A DNA stretch of 64,000 bases, taken from positions 299,179-363,178 of the forward strand of contig NZ_MIHA01000004.1 of assembly GCF_001722335.1 (NCBI RefSeq), written 5' to 3'. Positions 19,699 to 26,854 of the stretch are shown here, piece after piece. The DNA is from Mycolicibacterium flavescens. Its GTDB lineage: Bacteria; Actinomycetota; Actinomycetes; Mycobacteriales; Mycobacteriaceae. Made by a program: the position numbers and the translations under genes. Position 1 is the first letter of the stretch. Every line of letters begins with the position of its first letter. Under the pieces are notes generated by a model, which had not been told where the DNA came from, did no database searches, and saw nothing but the letters and a program-made list of their open reading frames with translations.

Positions 19699-22068
19699 TC
19701 AGGCGGCGGTCGTGATCTGCACCGTCGTCCCCGGCGCCGACACCACCGCGGCGTCGGCCGTCGGCACCGAAACCTCGATCCCCTCGATGTTGAGCACACC
19801 CACCGACGGCAGGATCCGCTCGTAGGTCCCCGCGCTCGACACCAGCTGCAGCGTGATGGACTCCCCCGGCCGCAGCGTGTGCGCCACCGGTTCCAACGAC
19901 ACGGTGACCGAATGACTCTTTCCGTCGAGCGTGACCGGGATCGGGGTGATCAGGCTGCCCAGCACCAACCCGGTCGTGTTGTCGACCAGCTGCGCGTAGA
20001 CGTGGCGGCTGGTCCCGACGCCCGAATAGGTCAGCGTGACTTCGGGCGCGCCCACCACGTACGTCGTCTCCGTGGCCTTCGGCAGCGCGACGTTGACCGC
20101 GTTGAACGCCTTCAGCGCGAACGGCACGAACGGAAACCCGGAACCGCCGACGTACGGGATCAGCGGCAGCGTGGCCGCCCCGCGCGTCGCCACGATCGGT
20201 GTCCCCTTCCTGACCGGGTACTCGTCGGAGGAGAACCACTGCCCGCGCTGATCCACCCACTCGAACTGCGGACCCGTCGGCGCGCCCGGGACGCCCTTGA
20301 CGTAGCGGTCGAGCCACTGCAGCGTCCGCTGCTCGATCACCTGCCCGTCCCGCATGTCGAAGAAGTTGTTCGCGCACACCCCGTGCCCGCCGCAGAACCA
20401 CACCACCTTGGTCGGCACCCCGTTGTCCATCAGGATCTGCGCGATGGCGTCGGTCTCCTGCGCGGAGAAGATGGTGTCGACGGTGCCCTGGATCAACAGC
20501 GTCGGCACCGTGATGTCGCCGATCACCGGGTTGCGTGAGGTCAGCAGATCCTCGTCGGCGGGCAGCATCATCCCGGTCAGCCCGCCGTAGATCGCCGCGG
20601 GCAGAATCCGCGGGTTCGTGCGGGCCAACGTCAGCGCCAGCACACCGGTCAGCAGGGTGGCCCAGCTGGTCTTGAACGCCTTCGCCTTGTACAGCGAGGT
20701 GTTGAAGCTGTGGTAGGCGATCGTCGGCACGATCGCGTCGACCCGGGTGTCGTTGGCCGCGGTGACCAATTGAATGCCGCCGCCGTAGGACACGCCGGTC
20801 ATCCCGAGCCGCGGATCACCGGGCGCGTCGAGCAGCACCTCGGGTTGGGTGGCGACCCAGTTGATGATCGCGGTCATGTCGCGGCCCTCGAACTCGGCGG
20901 CGTTGAGTTCGAGTCGGCCCCCCGAGTTCCACTCACCGCGCGGGTCCCAGGTGACGACGTTGTAGCCGGCATGGCGCAGCGTCCCGACGCTGATCATCCC
21001 GAAGGTGTCGACCAGGATGTCGTCGAGGACCGTGCCGTCGATGTTGGTCGCGCCGGGCAGCCCGAGGCCGGGCCCGTTGAGGACCGTCGGCGCCGTCTCG
21101 CCCGGCGCAAGCCCGCGCGCCGGCATGAAGTGGACGTAGATCGCTGTGCCGTCGGCCGAGATGACCTTGACGTCGCGCGGCGCGGGCGAGCCCGGCCGCA
21201 GCGGGTAGCCGATGAACGGGTGCAGCGCGTCCCCGAGGACCGGTATCTGGTGGATCGCGGCGACCAGCGGCGTGACGAACACCGGGCCGATCACCGGGAT
21301 GTGTTGCAGAAACTCCAGCGGCGGCGTCTGCGGGATCGCGATCACCGGTGCGGCCGTGGCTTCGATCTGCGCGGTGTTCTGCGCCGCGGGTTGGTCGGAT
21401 TCCGGTGCGGGGTCGGCCAGTTCGCGTCGCGCCGCGGCGGCCATCGTCCACGCCGCCGCCGACTCCATCGGCGAGGGCGTGTCCCCTTCCGTGGAGCCGA
21501 ACAGCGTGTTCACCGCGTGGGCCACGGCGACCGTCGCACTCTCCACCGGGTCCGGGGCCTGCTGCTCGGACGCTTCGGGCTGCGGGTCGACGGCGGCGAT
21601 CGTCACGACGGGCGCGTCCTGGGCGGGTGGAGTGGACACCTGCGTGAGGTCGCGGGGCGGGTCGGCGAGCGCCGCTTCGGGTTCCGGGTCGTCGCGTTCG
21701 ACGCGGGTGGCATTCACGGTCGCGGTGGCGCGCGGCGACGGGTCACGTTCGGAGATGCGCGTTTTGTTGGGCCGCTTCTTCTTCGGCGCTTCGGCCTCGT
21801 CGGTCACCGATTTGTCCGAATCGTCTGTGTCGGTGGCTTTTTCGGTCTCTGCCGAATCGGTTTCGTCGTCCTTCGGCTCCGGCTCACGGGATTTCGGCTC
21901 CGACGAGGTGTCCGGCGACGAGTCGCTCGACGTGTCGGCGTCGGCTGCGGTCGACGTGCCCGTGTCGGTGCCCGCGTCGACGGGGTCCGCCGATGCGACG
22001 CCGTAGCCGGACACGACCGCCGAGCCGATGCCCAGAGCGACCGCCAATCCCCCGATCCGATAGGACAT
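19699..22068 (-). CDS. Secreted CocE/NonD-like serine hydrolase with acidic N-terminal region
   Basis: This 789-residue protein has a signal peptide (residues 1-28, ending GVASADP), then about 220 low-complexity residues rich in Asp, Glu, Ser, Thr and Pro, then an alpha/beta hydrolase domain with nucleophile Ser427 in GVSYGGG, and an acyl-hydrolase-type C-terminal jelly-roll (LTYSGVGTSRHVYAQLVDNT). The likely His is in WFCGGHGVC. The architecture is that of the X-Pro dipeptidyl-peptidase/CocE family, which cleaves esters or amides. The substrate is unknown. The start at 22068 has AGAAAGG upstream and a 7-bp inverted repeat in the leader. I see a similar signal/low-complexity design in the protein at 26855. 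Confidence 0.85.
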   Translation of the reverse strand: MSYRIGGLAVALGIGSAVVSGYGVASADPVDAGTDTGTSTAADADTSSDSSPDTSSEPKSREPEPKDDETDSAETEKATDTDDSDKSVTDEAEAPKKKRPNKTRISERDPSPRATATVNATRVERDDPEPEAALADPPRDLTQVSTPPAQDAPVVTIAAVDPQPEASEQQAPDPVESATVAVAHAVNTLFGSTEGDTPSPMESAAAWTMAAAARRELADPAPESDQPAAQNTAQIEATAAPVIAIPQTPPLEFLQHIPVIGPVFVTPLVAAIHQIPVLGDALHPFIGYPLRPGSPAPRDVKVISADGTAIYVHFMPARGLAPGETAPTVLNGPGLGLPGATNIDGTVLDDILVDTFGMISVGTLRHAGYNVVTWDPRGEWNSGGRLELNAAEFEGRDMTAIINWVATQPEVLLDAPGDPRLGMTGVSYGGGIQLVTAANDTRVDAIVPTIAYHSFNTSLYKAKAFKTSWATLLTGVLALTLARTNPRILPAAIYGGLTGMMLPADEDLLTSRNPVIGDITVPTLLIQGTVDTIFSAQETDAIAQILMDNGVPTKVVWFCGGHGVCANNFFDMRDGQVIEQRTLQWLDRYVKGVPGAPTGPQFEWVDQRGQWFSSDEYPVRKGTPIVATRGAATLPLIPYVGGSGFPFVPFALKAFNAVNVALPKATETTYVVGAPEVTLTYSGVGTSRHVYAQLVDNTTGLVLGSLITPIPVTLDGKSHSVTVSLEPVAHTLRPGESITLQLVSSAGTYERILPSVGVLNIEGIEVSVPTADAAVVSAPGTTVQITTAA

Positions 22069-22079
22069 CAGACGCCTTT

Positions 22080-22097
22080 CTGTTCGGCCGCGAACAG
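22080..22097. promoter_or_regulatory. Inverted repeat CTGTTCG-GCCG-CGAACAG in the leader of the hydrolase gene
   Basis: This perfect 7-bp inverted repeat lies between the candidate -10 (TACAGT on the minus strand, 22102-22107) and the Shine-Dalgarno sequence of the gene starting at 22068. It could be an operator or an mRNA hairpin. Confidence 0.45.
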
Positions 22098-22222
22098 GCT
22101 CACTGTATGAGCGCGGCGCGGCCGCGACGGCTGGTTTCGCCGAACCCGCGACACCTCCGCGCGGTCCGCTGTGGGCGTAATAGGCGCCCTGCCTGTCCCC
22201 TGGTCTGAGCTTTTTCTGTCGG

Positions 22223-22228
22223 TAGGCT
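22223..22228 (+). promoter_or_regulatory. Leaderless -10 element (TAGGCT)
   Basis: TAGGCT ends six bases before the ATG at 22235, the same hexamer and spacing as at fdhD. It decides the ATG over the in-frame GTG at 22229. Confidence 0.55.
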
Positions 22229-22234
22229 GTGCGC

Positions 22235-22993
22235 ATGAACGGCGTCCTGCTCGTCCTTGTCGTCTTGGTCATCGTCGCGCTCGGCGTCGTCATGTACGCG
22301 GCGCTGCGGGCCTCGGACCGCCGCAAGGCGGCCTCGCTGGAGGACGCCAAGGCCGACGCCCGCCGGGTCATCGAGCGCCTCGGCGGCCAGGTGATCAACC
22401 TCAGCGGTACCGACGAGGCCTCCAAGCAGGCGCTGGCCGACGCGTCCGAGCGCTACACCGCCGCCGGGTCGCAGATCGAGCAGGCCAACACCGCCAAGCA
22501 GGCGCTGCTGGCCAAGGAGAGCGCGCTGGAAGGGCTGTACTACGTGCGCGCCGCCCGCGTCGCGATGGGCATGGACCCCGGTCCCGAACTGGAGACGCTG
22601 GCCGGTCAACGCTCGGCGGGCACAGTCACCGAGGACCGCAAGGTCGAGTTCGAGGGCCGCGAGATCGAGGCATCGCCTGCGCCCTCGGAGCGCACCCCGA
22701 ACTACTACCCCGGCGGGCAGGTGGCCGGTCGCCCGGTGCCGGCCGGCTGGTACTCCGAGCCGTGGTGGAAGCCCGCCCTGGTCGCCGGCGCGTGGGGCCT
22801 GGGTTCGGTGCTGCTGTTCGACGCGCTGTTCTCCGGCATGCACGGCAGCGGCTACGAGCAGGGCTTCGCGCAAGGCTATGACCAGGGCTTCGACCAGGGC
22901 CAGGGCGGCGACTTCGGTGGCGACGCCGGCGGCTGGGACGGCGGCGGAAGCGACTGGGGCGGCGGCGACTTCGGCGACTTCGGCGGCTTCTGA
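22235..22993 (+). CDS. Membrane-anchored coiled-coil protein with Gly/Gln/Asp/Phe-rich tail
   Basis: I do not recognise a characterised function for this 252-residue protein. It has an N-terminal membrane helix (about 3-25), a long Ala/Glu-rich helical region (about 28-110) likely to form a coiled coil, and a second hydrophobic stretch (WWKPALVAGAWGLGSVLLF, about 173-191). After this comes a low-complexity tail with GYEQGFAQGYDQGFDQG periodicity that becomes Gly/Asp/Trp/Phe-rich. The tail looks like a disordered or self-associating segment. It stands alone, with a predicted leaderless start, and is convergent with the antiporter gene. I recall no M. tuberculosis counterpart at this locus. Confidence 0.75.
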   Translation: MNGVLLVLVVLVIVALGVVMYAALRASDRRKAASLEDAKADARRVIERLGGQVINLSGTDEASKQALADASERYTAAGSQIEQANTAKQALLAKESALEGLYYVRAARVAMGMDPGPELETLAGQRSAGTVTEDRKVEFEGREIEASPAPSERTPNYYPGGQVAGRPVPAGWYSEPWWKPALVAGAWGLGSVLLFDALFSGMHGSGYEQGFAQGYDQGFDQGQGGDFGGDAGGWDGGGSDWGGGDFGDFGGF

Positions 22994-23010
22994 GCGCCCA
23001 CTTTTCCACC

Positions 23011-23070
23011 GCGAGCAGACGCAAAGTGCCCTATTTTCACGGGTTTTGGGGGCAATTTGCGTCTGCTCGC
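23011..23070. terminator. Long palindrome between convergent genes
   Basis: Arms 23011-23031 and 23050-23070 pair at 20 of 21 positions around an 18-base loop. The arm core GCGAGCAGACGCAAA is one I recall as recurrent in mycobacterial intergenic DNA. It lies 18 bases past each stop codon of two convergent genes, so a bidirectional terminator is likely. Confidence 0.7.
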
Positions 23071-23087
23071 CAGGATTAGAGCCGGGC

Positions 23088-24776
23088 TCAGAGCCGGCTT
23101 TCCAGGCGCGCGGACACCCCCGCCTCCTGCAGGTCGAGTCGCTCGAGCATGGCGCGCACCGCTTCGTCCTCGATGCGGCCGGCGTCGCGTTCGGCGATCA
23201 ACGCGGCGCGCTGACTGGCCAGCACGTCGCGGTACAGCGCCGAGAACACCTCCGAACGCTTGGTGTGCGCCTCGGGATCGGGCATCTCGCCGGCGTCGTG
23301 TGAGTGCCGCGCGATGATCGCCTCGATCTCGGCGACCACCAGCGGGTTGAGGTTCTCCGGCGGGTCGGCGCGGAACTGTGCGAGCACCTGGTCCGCCGCG
23401 TCGTGCACCACCCGCTCGGCCTTGAGCTCCTCGGCGCGGTCGGCGGCGTGGTCGTCGGAGAACCGCGAAAGATGCAGTCGCCGAATGAGAACCGGCAGGG
23501 TCCAGCCCTGGATCAGCAGGGTGCCGACGCTGACCACGAACGCGATCGCCTGGATGGTGGCGCGTTCGGGGAACGGCTCGCCGGTGACCGTCGTCGCCGG
23601 GATCGCGGCGGCCGCCGCCAGCGTCACCACCCCCCGCATCCCCGTCCACGACACCACCACGTTCTCCCGCCACGACAACGACCGCCGGTCGATGCGCGAA
23701 CTCCACTTGCCCGGTGCCCTGTTTCGCCGCTTGGTGCCCAGCGCGCCGCGGCCGCTCTCGGGGACCGGCACGCTCAACTTGTTCTCCACCGCCGCAGACA
23801 ACTTGTTGCGCCCGAAGATCGCGAACACCGACAGCGGCCGGATCACCAGCACGATCAACAACACCACCAGAGAGGCGATCGCGACCTCGCCGAGCGACTC
23901 GTGCGCCTCGCGCAGATCCTCGAGCACGAAACGCAGATGCAGCCCGATGTAGGCGAATACGAACGCTTCGAGCAGCACGTCCACCGAGTTCCACACATAC
24001 CGTTCCTGCAGCCGGGTCTGGTATCCGGCGCCGAGCGTGCCGTTGCCGACCACGAAACCCGCCACCACCACGGCCAACACCCCGGAGGCGTGCAGTTCCT
24101 CGGCGGTGATGAACGCCGCGAACGGCACCACCAGACCCTGCACGGTCTCCAACCCGGGATTGGCCAGGCGCCGGCGGATCCACAGCGTGCTGTAGCCGAG
24201 CGCGGCCCCGACGATCGGCCCGACCAGGGCGCTGTAACCGAACAGCAGGAACGGGTTCTCGATGAACGTGTGCCCACCGGCGACATGGACCACCGCGATC
24301 GAGAACAGCGTCAGCGCCGCCGCGTCGTTGATCAGGCTCTCGCCGGTCAGGATCGCCATCACCCGCTTGGGCAGCCCCAGTTTGCGCCCGACCGCCACCG
24401 CGGTCACCGCGTCGGGCGGGGCGACGATCGCGCCGAGCACCAGCGCCGTCGCGAACGTCAACGGCACGATCACCAACCACGCCGACACCGCGGCCACCGC
24501 GAACGCGGTCACCACCACCAGACCCACGCCGAGGCCGAGGATCGGGCGGATGTTGCGCAGGAACGTCGGGAACGAGAAGTTCAGCGCAGCCGAGTACAGC
24601 AGCGGCGGCAGCACGACCGTGAGCAGGATGTGCGAGTCCAGTTCCGGCGGTTCGAAATCCGGCAGGAACGACACCAGGCCGCCGATGACGACGATGATCA
24701 GCGCGGGTTCGAGGCCGCGCCGGTGCGCGACGGCCGTGACCAGGATCGCGCCCACGACGACGAGAATCAGTTCCAT
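23088..24776 (-). CDS. Cation:proton antiporter, CPA1 family (Na+/H+ exchanger)
   Basis: The 562-residue protein has about 12 hydrophobic segments in residues 1-420 and a hydrophilic C-terminal cytoplasmic domain. The ion-path motifs are present: PPDAVTAVAV with Asp122 and TGESLINDAAAL with Glu146 and Asp151, which matches the CPA1 ND-type core. It likely exports Na+ or K+ in exchange for protons. M. tuberculosis YjcE (Rv2287) is the type of protein it resembles. It is monocistronic and convergent with the previous gene. Confidence 0.9.
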   Translation of the reverse strand: MELILVVVGAILVTAVAHRRGLEPALIIVVIGGLVSFLPDFEPPELDSHILLTVVLPPLLYSAALNFSFPTFLRNIRPILGLGVGLVVVTAFAVAAVSAWLVIVPLTFATALVLGAIVAPPDAVTAVAVGRKLGLPKRVMAILTGESLINDAAALTLFSIAVVHVAGGHTFIENPFLLFGYSALVGPIVGAALGYSTLWIRRRLANPGLETVQGLVVPFAAFITAEELHASGVLAVVVAGFVVGNGTLGAGYQTRLQERYVWNSVDVLLEAFVFAYIGLHLRFVLEDLREAHESLGEVAIASLVVLLIVLVIRPLSVFAIFGRNKLSAAVENKLSVPVPESGRGALGTKRRNRAPGKWSSRIDRRSLSWRENVVVSWTGMRGVVTLAAAAAIPATTVTGEPFPERATIQAIAFVVSVGTLLIQGWTLPVLIRRLHLSRFSDDHAADRAEELKAERVVHDAADQVLAQFRADPPENLNPLVVAEIEAIIARHSHDAGEMPDPEAHTKRSEVFSALYRDVLASQRAALIAERDAGRIEDEAVRAMLERLDLQEAGVSARLESRL

Positions 24777-24816
24777 CCGCCGATTGTCACCGGTGACGGC
24801 GGAATGTTCATGTCGA

Positions 24817-25611
24817 CTAGGTCTGTTCGGCCGGACACCAGAACAGGTTGCGCCCCTCCATCACCTCGGTGCGGATCTCGGTGCCGCACACCCGGCAGGG
24901 CTCACCGGCGCGGCGGTACACGTAGGTGCGGGGACGGCCCGGCGCGTACGACGGCGGGCCGTGGTCGTCTTCGCGGCGGATCGTGTGGATCTTGCCGCGC
25001 CGCAACCCGATTGCCATCAGCGCGACGAGGTCGGTCCACATCGCGTCGAACTCATCCTCCTCGACACGCACTCCGGGCCGGTGCGGGTCGATGTGGTGGC
25101 GGTACAGCAGCTCGCTGCGGTAGACGTTGCCGACCCCGGCGATCACCGACTGATCCATCAGCAGGGCGCCGATCGGCCTGCGGGACTTGCGGATTCGTGC
25201 CCACGCCAGCGACGGGTCGGCGTCGCGCCGCAGCGGGTCGGGGCCGAGCCTGCCGATCACGTCGCCGATCTCGGGTTCGGCAAGCACCTCGCAGACCGTC
25301 GGGCCGCGCAGATCGGTGCCGTACTCGGTGCCGATCATCCGCATCCGAACCTGCCCGACCGGCAGCGGCATCGGCAGCGGCAGTTCGGTGAACGTGCCGT
25401 AGAGCCCGAGATGGACGTGCACCACGCGACCACCCTCGTAGTGGTGGAACAGGTGCTTACCCCACGCGGTGGCCTTCTTGAACACCCGGCCGTTGACCGC
25501 GGCGGCGCCGTCGACGAAGCGGCCCTGCGGGCTGGACACCATCACCGGGGCGCGCGCGAACCGCCGCTGGTGCAGCCGCGCCAACCGGTGCAGCGTATGG
25601 CCCTCGGGCAT
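24817..25611 (-). CDS. nei2: Fpg/Nei family DNA glycosylase (Nei2, Rv2464c type)
   Basis: The 264-residue protein starts MPEGHTL, with the catalytic Pro2 and Glu3 of the family, and has the helix-two-turn-helix motif around DQSVIAGVGNVYRSELLY. These enzymes excise oxidised bases and nick the strand (beta/delta elimination). The C-terminal zinc finger is incomplete: it has CRVC and, 16 residues later, WCPAEQT, where the fourth ligand position is Glu rather than Cys. The start is two bases after the rpiB stop, and the order Rv2466c-rpiB-nei2 matches M. tuberculosis. Confidence 0.92.
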   Translation of the reverse strand: MPEGHTLHRLARLHQRRFARAPVMVSSPQGRFVDGAAAVNGRVFKKATAWGKHLFHHYEGGRVVHVHLGLYGTFTELPLPMPLPVGQVRMRMIGTEYGTDLRGPTVCEVLAEPEIGDVIGRLGPDPLRRDADPSLAWARIRKSRRPIGALLMDQSVIAGVGNVYRSELLYRHHIDPHRPGVRVEEDEFDAMWTDLVALMAIGLRRGKIHTIRREDDHGPPSYAPGRPRTYVYRRAGEPCRVCGTEIRTEVMEGRNLFWCPAEQT

Positions 25612-25613
25612 GG

Positions 25614-26096
25614 CTAGGCGCCAGGTACGGGGGGCGCGACGTGGGTGCGTTCGTACTCGGCGAGGATGTCGATGCGGCGCTGGTGCCGGTCGGCCTGCGA
25701 CCACGGGGTGGCCAGGAACGCGTCGACGATCGCGATCGCCTCCTCGACGCTGTGCATGCGCCCGCCGATTCCGATCAGCTGCGCGTTGTTGTGTTCGCGG
25801 GCCAGCTTCGCGGTCTCCACGCTCCACGCCAGCGCGCACCGCGCGCCCGGCACCTTGTTGGCCGCGATCTGCTCGCCGTTGCCCGAACCGCCCAGCACGA
25901 TGCCCAGGCTGCCCGGGTCGGCGACCGTCTTCTCGGCCGCGGCGATGCAGAACGCCGGGTAGTCGTCGTCGGGGTCGTTGACGAAGGCCCCGCAGTCGAC
26001 GGGTTCGTGGCCGGCACCGCGCAGGTGCTCGATGAGGGCCTGTTTGAGGTCGAAGCCGGCGTGGTCGGCTCCCAGGTAGACGCGCATGGCGGTCAT
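25614..26096 (-). CDS. rpiB: Ribose-5-phosphate isomerase B
   Basis: The 160-residue protein has the RpiB signature MRVYLGADHAGFDLKQ at the N-terminus, GIVLGGSGNGEQIAANK (about 66-82) binding the phosphate/anion hole, and AREHNNAQLIGIGGRM. It interconverts ribulose 5-phosphate and ribose 5-phosphate in the pentose phosphate pathway; the mycobacterial enzyme uses Glu75-type catalysis (Glu in GNGEQ) rather than the Cys of enterobacterial RpiB. The start could also be the ATG three codons later. It is co-transcribed with nei2 and the DsbA-like gene. Confidence 0.96.
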   Translation of the reverse strand: MTAMRVYLGADHAGFDLKQALIEHLRGAGHEPVDCGAFVNDPDDDYPAFCIAAAEKTVADPGSLGIVLGGSGNGEQIAANKVPGARCALAWSVETAKLAREHNNAQLIGIGGRMHSVEEAIAIVDAFLATPWSQADRHQRRIDILAEYERTHVAPPVPGA

Positions 26097-26133
26097 TGTG
26101 GCAGACGCCGCCGCGCGCCCCCGTCGGCTTGAG

Positions 26134-26772
26134 TCAGTCGAACTGTGGCGACTCGGTGCGGCTGCGCTTGAGTTCCCAGAAGTGCGGGTACGACGCGAAC
26201 GTCACCGACGCGTCCCACAGCTTGCCGGCCTCTTCGCCGCGCGGGATCTTCGACAGCACCGGGCCGAAGAACGCGACCCCGTTGACGTGGATTGTCGGGG
26301 TGCCGACGTCCTCACCGACGGCGTCCATACCCTCGTGGTGGCTGGCGCGCAGCGCGTCGTCGTACTTGTCGGTGCCCGCTGCTTCGGCGAGTTCGGCGGG
26401 AAGACCCACCTCGGCCAGCGACTCCTTGATCACCTGGTCGAAGTCTTCGATGCCCTGGTTGTGGATGCGGGTGCCCATGGCGGTGTAGAGCGGTTCGAGG
26501 ACCTCGCGGCCCTTGGCCTGTTCGGCGGCGATCGCCACGCGCACGGGGCCCCACGCCTTCTTCATCGCCTCCCGGTACTCCTCGGGCAGCTCGCGGCCCT
26601 CGTTGAGCACCGCCAGGCTCATCACCCGGAAGTTGACCTCGATGTCGCGGACCTTCTGCACCTCGAGGATCCAGCGGGAGGTGATCCAGCACCAGGGGCA
26701 GAGCGGGTCGAACCAGAAACCGGCGACCGAAGCCGGGCCGCCGGCGACATCAGATTCAGACTTCTCGGGCAT
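26134..26772 (-). CDS. Mycothiol-dependent DsbA-like oxidoreductase (Rv2466c family)
   Basis: The 212-residue thioredoxin-fold protein has CPWC (Cys25-Cys28) in [17 protein letters not shown] and a helical insertion typical of the DsbA-like group, with the cis-Pro in DVGTPTIHV. Rv2466c is a mycothiol-linked reductase induced by oxidative stress that activates the prodrug TP053. There is no signal peptide, so it acts in the cytosol. GGAAGGATC precedes the ATG at 26772. It heads the operon with rpiB and nei2, a redox/repair-flavoured set. Confidence 0.93.
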   Translation of the reverse strand: MPEKSESDVAGGPASVAGFWFDPLCPWCWITSRWILEVQKVRDIEVNFRVMSLAVLNEGRELPEEYREAMKKAWGPVRVAIAAEQAKGREVLEPLYTAMGTRIHNQGIEDFDQVIKESLAEVGLPAELAEAAGTDKYDDALRASHHEGMDAVGEDVGTPTIHVNGVAFFGPVLSKIPRGEEAGKLWDASVTFASYPHFWELKRSRTESPQFD

Positions 26773-26854
26773 TGCGGATCCTTCCGGGCGCGGGTGGACA
26801 GACGTCCATTGTTCCAACCGGATCTGGCGCTCGGCTGTTCCCGCGGCCTCAGAC

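Noticed and set aside
22080..22097. LexA/SOS box
   Set aside because: The half-sites are in the order GTTCG-N4-CGAAC; the mycobacterial SOS box has CGAAC-N4-GTTCG.
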